Source: Mesobacillus foraminis
Lineage (GTDB): Bacteria; Bacillota; Bacilli; Bacillales; Cytobacillaceae
Length of the DNA stretch: 64,000 nt
NCBI RefSeq assembly: GCF_004340465.1
Contig: NZ_SLVV01000010.1
Span: forward strand, 99,897 to 163,896
Direction of reading: 5' to 3'
Within the stretch, counting starts at the first letter, position 1; each line of letters begins with the position of its first letter. A program made the translations under genes and the position numbers. A model generated the notes under the pieces. The model saw only the letters and a program-made list of their open reading frames with translations. It searched no databases and was not told where the DNA came from. Of this stretch, positions 15,825 to 24,494 are shown piece by piece.

Positions 15825-17126
15825 TTAATGAGTATGCTTGTCACCGGGGGAGATTCCTAGAGCCGTTCCTGGAATAGCATCATAAACGGCCGGGTCGGCT
15901 TTTTCGAGTGAACCGTCTGCCAGCCCATTAAGGACGGCCATGACTGGTATTTTGGCCGTTTCTTTTAGCATCCCGTTTTGCTTTTGGCCAAGGGTCTGGG
16001 TTTGTCCTTTAATTTCAATCAGCATCGTGGCAGTTCCATTTAACTGAATCGCCCCAAGGCCAGAGCCCGGGTAATTGACAATCGGGTATTTTTGGATGGC
16101 CCCATAGGAGGAGTTCCCCCGTTGTAAGGCCTCGTAAGCAACCGCATTTACCTTTTTGCTTAATGTCAGTACTTCCGGCTTCAGTTCATAGGTCTTCCCG
16201 TTGAAAGGGTCTACGTAAGGTGCAGTTGTGAACTGAGCCAGGAGCTGAATCGAAACAGAGCGGCTGTCCTCTTCCGACAAGCGGTTGAATCCGCGGTGAT
16301 GAACATCAATCGCTACATCCGGATCCAGTTCTTTAATCACAGTTGTGAGAGCGCGGGTTTCAGGTGAAAACACAAGGGAAGCCTTAGAACCATTATTGCT
16401 TTCCCTGTTATTCAGGACGGCCGCAACCTTGGCCGGGTCTTTGCTGATTTCTTCCTGAATATCAAAGTCATAATCAGGGTGGAAATCCCGATTCAAATCA
16501 AAGCCGGGAATTCCATAAACGACATTTCCATCATTATTAGGTGCCCTCTCGCTGCCGGCAGCATTGTAGTACCATGGAGCTTTGGTATCGGCAGGGAGTC
16601 CTAATTCTTCTGGATTCCAGGTTTGATGTGAATATCTGGTTGGATAAGGATTTCCTTCATATTGATTGGCCGTTCCATCAGGGTTTAACCTAGGCACAAA
16701 CCAGACACTCACTTTGTCCAGAATCGCTTTTGCTTCCTTGCTGCCAGAGGACAGCTTTTGCATCAACTCGACTACCGCTTCGGTGCCAAGAGGCTCATTC
16801 CCATGAATCTGGGTGTATACGAGCACCCGCTTTTTATTTGTGTCATTGTCTCCAAATTTTGCCACATAGAGTGGGTTCCCGTCATTTGATGTCCCGAATT
16901 GTTCAAGAACCATCTTTCCGTTCGACGTTTGTTCTATTTGCTTTAACTGTTTTTCCAATTGTTCATTGGACATCAAGCCAGCAAAGGAGATGTTTTGACC
17001 ATCCTGGATCCAGGGCCCATTGGGAGTGGTTACAGGTTCTGCAAAAACAGCAGTCGAGCTCCCACCGATGGCAGAAGCCAAAAGTCCGGCTGATAGTATG
17101 TATCTTAGTGCCTTTTTCTTTTTCAT
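15825..17126 (-). CDS. Secreted M14-family zinc carboxypeptidase
   Basis: 433 residues with a clear signal peptide (basic MKKKKALRY, hydrophobic core, cleavage near VFAEP, about residue 30). Zinc site HGNE: His108 and Glu111 in YTQIHGNEPLGTE; the third ligand His is in AIDVHHRGF near 275; catalytic Glu in MLIEIKG near 372. FDLNRDF (about 210) supplies the substrate-carboxylate binding Asn/Arg. The domain is of the M14 carboxypeptidase type and acts outside the cell on peptides or wall peptides. The start has AGGAAATGACATG context. Monocistronic, with a convergent terminator. Confidence 0.9.
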   Translation of the reverse strand: MKKKKALRYILSAGLLASAIGGSSTAVFAEPVTTPNGPWIQDGQNISFAGLMSNEQLEKQLKQIEQTSNGKMVLEQFGTSNDGNPLYVAKFGDNDTNKKRVLVYTQIHGNEPLGTEAVVELMQKLSSGSKEAKAILDKVSVWFVPRLNPDGTANQYEGNPYPTRYSHQTWNPEELGLPADTKAPWYYNAAGSERAPNNDGNVVYGIPGFDLNRDFHPDYDFDIQEEISKDPAKVAAVLNNRESNNGSKASLVFSPETRALTTVIKELDPDVAIDVHHRGFNRLSEEDSRSVSIQLLAQFTTAPYVDPFNGKTYELKPEVLTLSKKVNAVAYEALQRGNSSYGAIQKYPIVNYPGSGLGAIQLNGTATMLIEIKGQTQTLGQKQNGMLKETAKIPVMAVLNGLADGSLEKADPAVYDAIPGTALGISPGDKHTH

Positions 17127-17326
17127 GTCATTTCCTCCATATGAAATAGGTAATCCATATTATCCTATCATATTGAAAACTATTACGAAATAATTTATCT
17201 AAACATTAGGAAAATTCATTCATAATTTTTTATAGATGTAGGTCTTTATACCTGGCCCCGATTCAAAGTAAAAATCCGCTATTCAGGTGGATTTTCAATA
17301 AAATTCAAAAGAATTGTTTTTTGAGG

Positions 17327-17355
17327 TTGAACGCCCACGGCGAATTTGGTAAGAT
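17327..17355 (+). promoter_or_regulatory. Probable sigma-A promoter of the riboswitch transcript
   Basis: TTGAAC (17327-17332), 17-base spacer, TAAGAT (17350-17355), placing the start near 17362, just before the aptamer. Confidence 0.6.
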
Positions 17356-17370
17356 ATAAACAAATCAAAA

Positions 17371-17440
17371 GGCTGTGTGTGACTGGCGAACGCGGAGAAC
17401 CGTGAGGGAGCACATAGTGTCGGAGCCGTTCGCCTGGGCA
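17371..17440 (+). ncRNA. ZMP/ZTP riboswitch aptamer (pfl motif)
   Basis: The segment holds the two conserved blocks of this class: GTGACTGGCGAACG at 17378-17391 and GCCGTTCGCCTGGGCA at 17425-17440, with a GGGAGC element (17406-17411) between them. GGCGAACG (17384-17391) is complementary to CGTTCGCC (17427-17434), and TGTGTG/CACATA can close P1. The class senses the purine-pathway intermediates ZMP/ZTP, which build up when 10-formyl-THF is short, and switches on one-carbon genes. An intrinsic terminator follows at once, so ligand would prevent termination. The nearest downstream gene in the same direction is serA, which feeds serine into the folate one-carbon pool. Confidence 0.9.
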
Positions 17441-17480
17441 GAGGTAAGGGAAGTTTTCCCTTGCCTCTTTATGTTTTTTA
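17441..17480 (+). terminator. Riboswitch-controlled intrinsic terminator
   Basis: GAGGTAAGGGAA (17441-17452) pairs with TTCCCTTGCCTC (17456-17467), followed by TTTATGTTTTTT. It abuts the aptamer's CTGGGCA block, as expected for an expression platform. Confidence 0.85.
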
Positions 17481-17774
17481 GGAGGGGATAGGGAAGGAAA
17501 CGGGGAAATTATACTGTTCATCAGGAACGCGTATATAAGTAAAATACATTGGAAGGCTGGCATGTGTTCCTTTGCAAAACTCTTTATTTCCGTTAAATTG
17601 CCCACTGGGAAAAAAAATGGCCAAGAAAACGTTATCTTATTTTTTTGGGGTGTACGCAGGAAGATTTTAATGGTATTTTATTAATTATTCAGAGAAAACA
17701 TCATACATTTAATTTTTTGACTATAAAAAATAATCCATGAACTACAAACCTTATTGAAAAGAGGAGAAGACTCA

Positions 17775-18974
17775 ATGAGCACAACAACATTAGACAAGGT
17801 GAAAACAATCAAAACATTAAACAGCATCGCTGAATGCGGCTTAAATGTGTTTAACAATGGGCTCTATAATATTGATGACAATAGTGACAATCCAGATGCA
17901 ATTGTTCTTCGGAGTTTCAACATGCACGACATGGAGTTTAATAAAAATCTAAAAGCCATTGCACGTGCTGGTGCCGGTGTGAATAATATTCCTGTTGACA
18001 AGTGCACGGATAGCGGAATTGTCGTTTTCAATACACCGGGAGCAAACGCTAATGCAGTAAAAGAATTAGTGCTGACTTCATTAATGGCTTCTTCTCGCAA
18101 TCTTTTTGCCGGGGTATTATGGACGAAGACTCTTGAAAATGAAGGAGATCAGATTCCTAAGCTTGTAGAAGCAGGCAAGAAGCAGTTTGTAGGAAAAGAA
18201 ATTAAAGGAAAAACTCTTGGTGTCATTGGTCTTGGAGCTATTGGGGCACTTGTGGCAAACGATGCACTTGATCTGGATATGGATGTCATCGGTTTTGACC
18301 CGTTCATCTCTGTCGATACTGCATGGAGCCTGTCCCGCAATGTCCAGCGCGCCATGACCATTGAACAGCTTTTTGCCAATTCGGATTATATTACAGTCCA
18401 TGTACCATTAACAGATGGAACCAGAGGGATGTTTAATGAAGAAACATTCAGTATTATGAAGCCAGGCGTTCATATTCTGAATTTCTCCCGCGGTGAGCTG
18501 GTAAATGAAGATGATATGGCTGTAGCCCTTGAAAACGGAGTTGTTGGCAAGTATATTACGGACTTCCCAAATGAAAAAGTAGTCAAAATGAAGAATGCCA
18601 TTCCAATTCCGCATCTTGGCGCTTCTACTCAGGAATCAGAAGAGAACTGTGCACTTATGGCGGCTCGCCAAGTCAAGGAATTTCTTGAAACTGGAAACAT
18701 TAAAAATTCAGTGAACTTTCCAAACGCAAGCCTTCCATATACAGGAAAGCGCCGCGTAGCAGCATTCCATAAAAATGTTCCAAACATGGTGGGACAAATA
18801 ACTTCTGCCATTTCTAGCTACAACCTCAATATCGCTGACATGGTGAACAGAAGCCGTGGCGACTATGCCTACACAATGATTGACATCGACAACAAAGTAA
18901 ATGGAGAAGTGATCCCTGGACTGGAGCAAAAAATCCAGGATATCGAAGGAACCGTATCTGTACGTATTATCTAA
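17775..18974 (+). CDS. serA: D-3-phosphoglycerate dehydrogenase (ACT-domain type)
   Basis: 399 residues from ATG 17775 behind GAGGAGAAGA. It is a D-isomer 2-hydroxyacid dehydrogenase with NAD-binding LGVIGLGAIG (about 148-157), the Arg of NFSRGELV (239) and the catalytic His of PHLGAS (280). A C-terminal ACT-like domain (about 325-399; MVGQITSAISSYNLNIADM) is the usual serine-sensing module. It catalyses 3-phosphoglycerate to 3-phosphohydroxypyruvate, the first step of serine synthesis. A ZTP riboswitch and terminator lie about 290 bases upstream, linking expression to one-carbon status; no gene is seen between them. Confidence 0.92.
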   Translation: MSTTTLDKVKTIKTLNSIAECGLNVFNNGLYNIDDNSDNPDAIVLRSFNMHDMEFNKNLKAIARAGAGVNNIPVDKCTDSGIVVFNTPGANANAVKELVLTSLMASSRNLFAGVLWTKTLENEGDQIPKLVEAGKKQFVGKEIKGKTLGVIGLGAIGALVANDALDLDMDVIGFDPFISVDTAWSLSRNVQRAMTIEQLFANSDYITVHVPLTDGTRGMFNEETFSIMKPGVHILNFSRGELVNEDDMAVALENGVVGKYITDFPNEKVVKMKNAIPIPHLGASTQESEENCALMAARQVKEFLETGNIKNSVNFPNASLPYTGKRRVAAFHKNVPNMVGQITSAISSYNLNIADMVNRSRGDYAYTMIDIDNKVNGEVIPGLEQKIQDIEGTVSVRII

Positions 18975-18985
18975 TTGTGATTTCT

Positions 18986-19025
18986 AAAAAAGCAGGTCTG
19001 AATTCATCATTCAGCCTGCTTTTTC
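18986..19025 (+). terminator. Intrinsic terminator of serA
   Basis: AAAAAGCAGG near 18986-18995 pairs with CCTGCTTTTT near 19015-19024, and T-rich sequence follows. Confidence 0.85.
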
Positions 19026-19070
19026 GCGTTTACCTATTGATATATTCATACATCTTAATCCGTTTTAGTG

Positions 19071-19104
19071 CCTGACCCCCTTTAATGCGTTAAAGGGGGT
19101 CAGC
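19071..19104. repeat. Perfect 14-bp dyad downstream of the autolysin gene
   Basis: CTGACCCCCTTTAA at 19072-19085 is perfectly complementary to 19090-19103, with a four-base TGCG loop. There is no long T-run, so it may be a terminator of the convergent autolysin gene or an mRNA-stabilising 3' hairpin. Confidence 0.7.
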
Positions 19105-19110
19105 GCGTTT

Positions 19111-21849
19111 TCACCGTTTAAAGGTTGGCACTTCAAGTGTAAGGCTGTAAGAGCCGAGCAGGCTGTACAAATTGTGGATTTGCTTTACTTGCTTGGAAGA
19201 CCAGCCGATATCGGAGGCATACTGGTGGGTAGCAGCTCCTGCAGCAACTGCACCTTGTGGATTCCACCTCATTTTATATAGGGTGTCCTGTCCCGAACTT
19301 ATATACCCCTGGGCAATGAATTTGGCTCCGCCCATGATGGCCGCTTCAGGAATAAACCAGCCGGCATTATAGGCAAATTTAGCCCCGCTGGTAACGGCCG
19401 ATCCGTCATAGGCCCCGATTCCAAACATATTGTAGACCTTTTTGCCATAAATTTCGACGCCCTGTGCCAGCTGAGAAGTTCCATTTCCAGTTTCCAGCAG
19501 AGCATGTGAAATGAGATAGACATCATTCACTCCGTGCTTTGCACCGGCAGCAAGAAATGTTGCCGCATGACCCGCAAGTGAACCTTTACCGGTCAGTATT
19601 TTTTCATTTACCTCAAACTGATCAAGATTCGTCGACTCAGATAGTTTCAGGAATTGGAGGGACGTGACCGGGTTGTTCACGTGGGTGTCTGGGTCCAGAG
19701 AGTTTCTCACATCCTCTGGACTGGCGTTCACCCAGGCTCGATCGTACTGAACGGCATACCAGTCATATCCATCAGACCCTTTGACTTTCGATAAGATGTT
19801 CAAGTTTTCTCCGCTTCCGACGGTTCCAACAGCCCAGTAATTCGTGCCTGCCCCGCCTCTTACGTTCCAGCCAGATCCTTTAACCACTCCACTTGTGGGA
19901 TTAGTGCTGCTGTTAAGAATAAGTGCATCTTCCCGTATGTACGTAGCATATTTCTTATCCGTCTGCGGATTGCTTTGCAGCTGGACTTTAACCATTTCAT
20001 CCAATGTCATGTCATAGGAAGTGTAAACAGTATTGACTTTCCGGTTTGCTGTATCAAGGTGATCCTGTGTTGCTTCCGATAAATACTGAGTGCTGACGTA
20101 GCCGGTTTGGCCATTGGCTGTCACCCGTGCCCATCCGTTTTCTTCCTTATAGACAGTAACAGCAGTTCCTGAATCCAGCTTGGTAATAATGGCCGCATTG
20201 GTCGAAGGCTCGGATCTCATATTCAAATATGATCCAGGATCGACGGTCACCAATTTATATGTATCGGCAGAAGGCTTGGCAATCGACGGCTCTGCTGCGG
20301 GCTGATCTGCCTTTGGTAAAGGTTCTTCCATAACTGACTCAGGAGACGAATCAGATTTTGAACCCGGATTTTCAGCTGCCAAATATTGAGTATTCACATA
20401 TCCTTCCTGGCCATAGACGTTTATTTTTGCCCAGCCATTGCTTTCAGACAAAACACTCACCTTTTTTCCTTTTGCAATCTTAAGAATAACAGATGCCTTT
20501 GTCGTAGGTTTATTCCTCAAATTTAAGCTGGAGCCAGCTTCTACATTTACATATTTAATGGTCGGTTCTGCAGGAGCGGCTTCGGAAGCACCCGGCTTGG
20601 CCGAAGAAAGATACTTGGCGCTGACGTAGCCATTTTTCCCATTGGCGTTAACTTGGGCCCAGCCATTGCTGACCGAGTAAACAGTAACGGAAGAGCCGTT
20701 GGCCAGCTTTGTTAAAATCGAAGCATTGTCAGACGCGCTCGCCCTTAGATTGAGATATGATCCAGGATTGACCGAGACGTATTGAGTCGTGGCCGAAGTT
20801 TTAGGCTGTTCAGCCTGTTTGGAAGAACTCGTCTTTGACGACAGATACTTAGCGCTGACATAGCCGTCTTTCCCATTGGCGTTAACCTTGGCCCAGCCAT
20901 TGCTGACCGAGTAAACGGTGACAGAAGAGCCGTTGGCCAGCTTTGTTAAAATCGAAGCATTGTCAGACGCGCTTGCCCTCAAATTGAGATAAGATCCAGG
21001 GTTGACTGAAACGTATTGAGTTGAAGCTGCTGCAGTTTCAGGCTGTGCAGCGGTTTTGGCAGAACCTGACTTAGAAGGGGCCAAATACTTCGCGCTGACA
21101 TATCCACTTTTGCCATTAGCAGTAACCTTGGCCCAGCCATTGCTGACCGAGTAAACGGTGACCGAAGAGTCGTTGTCCAGCTTCGCTAAAATCGAAGCAT
21201 TATCAGACGCGCTTGCTCTAAGATTAAGATAAGATCCAGGGTTGACAGATACGTATTGAGTCGTGGTCGAAGTTTTAGGCTGTTCAGCCGGTTTGGAAGA
21301 ACTAATCTTGGACGACAGATACTTAGCGCTGACATAGCCGTCTTTCCCATTGGCGTTAACCTTGGCCCAGCCATTGCTGACCGAGTAAACGGTGACCGAA
21401 GAGCCGTTGGCAAGCTTTGTCAAGATCGAAGCATTGTCAGACGCGCTCGCCCTTAGATTGAGATATGATCCAGGATTGACCGAGACGTATTGAGTCGTGG
21501 TCGAAGTTTTAGGCTGTTCAGCCGGTTTGGAAGAACTCGTCTTGGACGACAGATACTTCGCGCTGACATAGCCGTCTTTCCCATTGGCCTTAACCTTGGC
21601 CCAGCCATTGCTGATCGAGTAAACGGTGACGGAAGAGCCGTTGGCAAGCTTCGTCAAGATCGAAGCATTGTCAGACGCGCTTGCTCTAAGATTAAGATAA
21701 GATCCAGGGTTGACAGATACGTATTGAGTCGAAGCTGTTGACTGATTTACCTGTGCAGCCGGTGTTTCATTTTCCGAAGCATGAACAACCTGATTAAAAG
21801 CTGCAGTTGATAAAACAGCAAAACAGAAAGGTAGTATTGCTTTTTTCAT
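19111..21849 (-). CDS. Secreted N-acetylglucosaminidase autolysin with SH3b repeats
   Basis: 912 residues from the second ATG of an ATGATG pair, spaced five bases from AGGAGG. The signal peptide (MKKAILPFCFAVLSTAAFNQVVHA) is cleaved near residue 24. Then come seven SH3b wall-binding repeats of about 60-75 residues: five almost identical (each starting QYVSVNPGSYLNLRASASDN), a sixth (KYVNVEAGSSLNLRNKP) and a seventh (LVTVDPGSYLNMRSEPSTN). A more distant eighth SH3-like domain (GWNVRGGAGTNYWAVGTVGS) precedes a C-terminal LytD-type glucosaminidase (about 750-912; YLISHALLETGNG with catalytic Glu, then YNMFGIGAYDG). It hydrolyses the glycan strand of peptidoglycan for growth or cell separation. 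The near-identity of the repeats implies recent expansion. Confidence 0.9.
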   Translation of the reverse strand: MKKAILPFCFAVLSTAAFNQVVHASENETPAAQVNQSTASTQYVSVNPGSYLNLRASASDNASILTKLANGSSVTVYSISNGWAKVKANGKDGYVSAKYLSSKTSSSKPAEQPKTSTTTQYVSVNPGSYLNLRASASDNASILTKLANGSSVTVYSVSNGWAKVNANGKDGYVSAKYLSSKISSSKPAEQPKTSTTTQYVSVNPGSYLNLRASASDNASILAKLDNDSSVTVYSVSNGWAKVTANGKSGYVSAKYLAPSKSGSAKTAAQPETAAASTQYVSVNPGSYLNLRASASDNASILTKLANGSSVTVYSVSNGWAKVNANGKDGYVSAKYLSSKTSSSKQAEQPKTSATTQYVSVNPGSYLNLRASASDNASILTKLANGSSVTVYSVSNGWAQVNANGKNGYVSAKYLSSAKPGASEAAPAEPTIKYVNVEAGSSLNLRNKPTTKASVILKIAKGKKVSVLSESNGWAKINVYGQEGYVNTQYLAAENPGSKSDSSPESVMEEPLPKADQPAAEPSIAKPSADTYKLVTVDPGSYLNMRSEPSTNAAIITKLDSGTAVTVYKEENGWARVTANGQTGYVSTQYLSEATQDHLDTANRKVNTVYTSYDMTLDEMVKVQLQSNPQTDKKYATYIREDALILNSSTNPTSGVVKGSGWNVRGGAGTNYWAVGTVGSGENLNILSKVKGSDGYDWYAVQYDRAWVNASPEDVRNSLDPDTHVNNPVTSLQFLKLSESTNLDQFEVNEKILTGKGSLAGHAATFLAAGAKHGVNDVYLISHALLETGNGTSQLAQGVEIYGKKVYNMFGIGAYDGSAVTSGAKFAYNAGWFIPEAAIMGGAKFIAQGYISSGQDTLYKMRWNPQGAVAAGAATHQYASDIGWSSKQVKQIHNLYSLLGSYSLTLEVPTFKR
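20630..21730. repeat. In-gene tandem repeats encoding SH3b modules
   Basis: Five consecutive units of about 220-235 bp inside the autolysin gene share long identical blocks (for example 'gcccagccattgctgaccga' recurs at about 20654, 20891, 21131 and 21366). Between units only the Ser/Thr/Pro/Ala linkers differ. Confidence 0.85.
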
Positions 21850-22098
21850 CATGACCTCCTTTTGGAATCTGCTAAAATTTAGCACTCTAGCTAAATTTTA
21901 TCATACTGATAGATTGACAAACTAAAAAACTCGTAAATAATGTAAAAATTTGTATCAGAATTTGGAGGAAATCGTATCATATCAGCAAATTATAAGAGGC
22001 AGAAGGATAAAAAGAGAAAGATATGGAGGAATGTGTCAATGGCTGGCAGATATGGCTTTGCTATAGTAGAAAAAACTAATGGCTGATTTTAAAACAAA

Positions 22099-22119
22099 AA
22101 CCCTTCTCGAAAGAAGGGT
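22099..22119 (-). terminator. Intrinsic terminator of ywbE
   Basis: ACCCTTCT (22100-22107) pairs with AGAAGGGT (22112-22119); in minus orientation it is followed by TTTTGTTTT. Confidence 0.8.
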
Positions 22120-22128
22120 AATTTGGGA

Positions 22129-22326
22129 TTATTTCGTTTTTATCGCTTTTACCCTGCCGACCTGTCCATCCGTCAGCCTGACTTTTATACCGTGTGGATG
22201 GGTAGGTGACTTTGTGAGGATATCCTTAACGATTCCACTAGTCAGTTTTCCAGTTCTCTGGTCTGCTTTTAAGACTATGTCCACTTCCGCACCAGGGGTG
22301 ATATCGTTTCTATTTTGGCCAGTCAT
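22129..22326 (-). CDS. ywbE: YwbE family protein (DUF2196)
   Basis: 65 residues, the family's usual size. The pattern DITPGAEVDIVLKADQRTGKLTSGIVKDILTKS split by PTHPHGIKVRLTDGQVGRVK is diagnostic of YwbE, a KOW/S1-like small beta protein of unknown role found widely in bacteria. It lies two bases downstream of the next gene (22329-22532), so they are transcribed together. Confidence 0.9.
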   Translation of the reverse strand: MTGQNRNDITPGAEVDIVLKADQRTGKLTSGIVKDILTKSPTHPHGIKVRLTDGQVGRVKAIKTK

Positions 22327-22328
22327 TA

Positions 22329-22532
22329 TTACACACCCATTTTCCGGCGGGAGTTGCTGACTTTTTTGGTTTGCTGGCTCTTCATTTTCTTGGTGGTCTG
22401 GGACTGGAACGAATTTGCGTTGCCGGATGAATTTTGATTCTTCTTTTTCTCGAGCTGTTTTTGTATCGCTTCCTGAAGGCTCATTTTCTTTGCTGACTGT
22501 TCTGGCTGCTGAGAATCGTTTTTGTTTGACAT
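22329..22532 (-). CDS. Small hydrophilic hypothetical protein
   Basis: 67 residues, strongly Lys/Gln/Ser/Asn rich, with one short predicted helix (SLQEAIQKQLEKKKNQ) and otherwise disordered (NSSGNANSFQSQTTKKMKSQ). The start has AGGAGGAAGTATAT before ATG. Directly upstream of ywbE (two-base gap), forming a two-gene unit. Its composition suggests a nucleic-acid- or ribosome-associated peptide, but there is no recognised domain. Confidence 0.7.
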   Translation of the reverse strand: MSNKNDSQQPEQSAKKMSLQEAIQKQLEKKKNQNSSGNANSFQSQTTKKMKSQQTKKVSNSRRKMGV

Positions 22533-22576
22533 ATATACTTCCTCCTATTAATTGGTCAATTATGTTCTTTTAAAAA

Positions 22577-23626
22577 TTACAGTACCATATCTGATTGAAC
22601 ATAATGGTACAGGAGTTTAGCGGTGTTTTCAATTGATTCTTTATGTGTTCTCTCAAAGGCATGGGAGGAATCAATGCCAGGACCGATTAACCCGTGGACA
22701 ATATCATGTCCCGACCTGATGGCGGCCGAGGCGTCCGATCCGTAATACGGGTAAATATCGAGTTTGTAGTCGATGCCATTCGTTTCTGCAAGCTGAACAA
22801 GATGTTTGCGCAATTCATAATGATAGGGTCCGCTGGCATCCTTCACACAAATGGATACTGTGTATTCATCGGTTGACTGGCCGTCACCCATGGCACCCAT
22901 GTCGACGGCGAGGTATTCAACCGTCTCCGGGGGAATATTTGAATTTCCGCCATACCCTATTTCTTCATTATTAGAGATTAAGAAGTGGGTCGTATAGGGA
23001 AGCAAAACATTTTCCGTCCTAAGCTGTTTTATTAGCTGAAGAAGGATCGCTACGCTGGCTTTATCATCAAGATGCCTGGATTTAATGAAGCCTGATGGTG
23101 TAATTTGCACCCGTGGGTCAAAAGAGACAAAATCACCAACCTCAATGCCTAAAGCTCTGACATCGTTCGCGTTATGGACTTTTTCATCCAGGCGAACCTC
23201 CATATTTTCCTGGCTCCGTTCTGCCTTGCCTGCATCCTTATAGACATGGACAGATGTCTGGTGCATTAAAATGGTTCCGGTAAATCTTTGGCCTCCAGAG
23301 GTTTCAATTTCACAATATTCTCCTTCAATGGAATTGTATTTAAATCCTCCAATCAAATCCAGCTTCAGCCGGCCGCTTGGTTTGATTTCTTTTACCATTG
23401 CACCGAGAGTATCAACATGCGCTGTCAGCATCCTGTGATGTTGTTCATCCTTGCCGGGGAGGGTTGCAATTAATCCCCCTTTCCGGTTTCTTTCCGTATG
23501 TACACCCAGCTCTTTAAGATAGTTCTCAACAAAGCTGATCACTTCATTTGTATTGCCGGAAGGGCTTGGGATGGAGACCAGATCTTTAAGTAACTGGATC
23601 GTTTCTTCTGTGTTAGGATAAGCCAT
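22577..23626 (-). CDS. M42-family metallopeptidase (aminopeptidase/endoglucanase-M type)
   Basis: 349 residues from the ATG at 23626, chosen because GAAAGGAGCTTTGCA precedes it; an upstream extension would lack a site. It is a dinuclear M42 enzyme with metal ligand His70 and Asp72 in TAHVDTLG, bridging Asp in RHLDDKASVA, catalytic Glu pair in NNEEIGYGGNSN, Asp in VDMGAMG and a C-terminal His in GIDSSHAFER. M42 proteins form cytosolic tetrahedral aminopeptidases that trim peptides. It is followed by a two-gene unit on the same strand. Confidence 0.9.
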   Translation of the reverse strand: MAYPNTEETIQLLKDLVSIPSPSGNTNEVISFVENYLKELGVHTERNRKGGLIATLPGKDEQHHRMLTAHVDTLGAMVKEIKPSGRLKLDLIGGFKYNSIEGEYCEIETSGGQRFTGTILMHQTSVHVYKDAGKAERSQENMEVRLDEKVHNANDVRALGIEVGDFVSFDPRVQITPSGFIKSRHLDDKASVAILLQLIKQLRTENVLLPYTTHFLISNNEEIGYGGNSNIPPETVEYLAVDMGAMGDGQSTDEYTVSICVKDASGPYHYELRKHLVQLAETNGIDYKLDIYPYYGSDASAAIRSGHDIVHGLIGPGIDSSHAFERTHKESIENTAKLLYHYVQSDMVL

Positions 23627-23912
23627 TGCAAAGCTCCTTTCAGTATATCGCGTTTCTTCTATTATACTGCTTTCTCTGATTAAAATAATCTTAAATAAAA
23701 TATTGGAGAGAAGGATGAGCTGTTGGCTCAATTTTGTTCAATACATTTCCTGAAACCAGGAAGCAATGGCAAAGGGTGTGGTCGGCAACTGCAGGAGTAA
23801 GTAACCTGTATTCTAACATCCGAGAAGTCTGGCTCAATTGTCCTTTTAAAAGTATGATGAGAAGAAAAGGGAAATCAGTGAGACAGCTATAAGTGCAGAA
23901 GGAGAGGGAAAG

Positions 23913-24488
23913 ATGGATCCGAAAACAAAATGGAACAAAAAGTACAATGAGCGTTTGATACATCTTGAAACGCCAGTGCCCAACGCAAGGCTAATCCAGC
24001 TTTCTTCCTATCTAGGAGGAGGGACGGCCCTGGACCTGGCATGCGGCCTTGGGGGAAACAGTCTTTTTTTGGCAAAGCTTAATTATTCAGTACAAGCAAT
24101 GGATATCTCTGATGTGGCGGTGAAGTATCTTCAAGGCATGGCGGAAAAGGAAGGTGTGGCCGTATCTGCCGTAACGGCTGACTTAGAAAACATTTCCTCT
24201 CTATTATTTGAAAACAATTCATTCGATTTGCTCGTCATCACGTATTATCTTAACCGGCCATTGCTTTCTCTTGTAAAATCACTGCTTAAAGAAGACGGTT
24301 ATTTCTTCATGGAAACCTACTATCATTCTCCTAAAAACGGGAATCAGAAAATTCCCAGTCGTTATAAGCTGCAATCCAACGAATTGCTGGATCAATTTAA
24401 AGAATGGAAGGTTCTTTATTTCGAGGAAAATGAAGAAGAGGGAAGGCAGACTATTTTTTGTCAGAAGACAGGTGGAGTCTGTACATAA
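23913..24488 (+). CDS. Class I SAM-dependent methyltransferase (TehB-like)
   Basis: 191 residues; ATG at 23913 behind GAAGGAGAGGGAAAG. It begins with the short WNKKYNERL motif typical of TehB-like methyltransferases, then SAM motif I ALDLACGLGGNSLFLA (about 38-53), VQAMDISDVAVKYL and DLLVITYYLNRPLL. A role in methylating thiols or tellurite-like oxyanions is suggested only by family resemblance. Right after it lies a tandem repeat array. Confidence 0.85.
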   Translation: MDPKTKWNKKYNERLIHLETPVPNARLIQLSSYLGGGTALDLACGLGGNSLFLAKLNYSVQAMDISDVAVKYLQGMAEKEGVAVSAVTADLENISSLLFENNSFDLLVITYYLNRPLLSLVKSLLKEDGYFFMETYYHSPKNGNQKIPSRYKLQSNELLDQFKEWKVLYFEENEEEGRQTIFCQKTGGVCT

Positions 24489-24494
24489 GCTGGA

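Noticed and set aside
17279-17605. Minus-strand 108-codon open frame over the riboswitch region
   Set aside because: It is antisense to the ZTP aptamer and terminator, has no ribosome-binding site, and its predicted protein has no recognisable features.
21186-21741. Open frames on both strands within the SH3b repeats
   Set aside because: They are repeat-driven shadows of the autolysin gene, recurring in each repeat unit.
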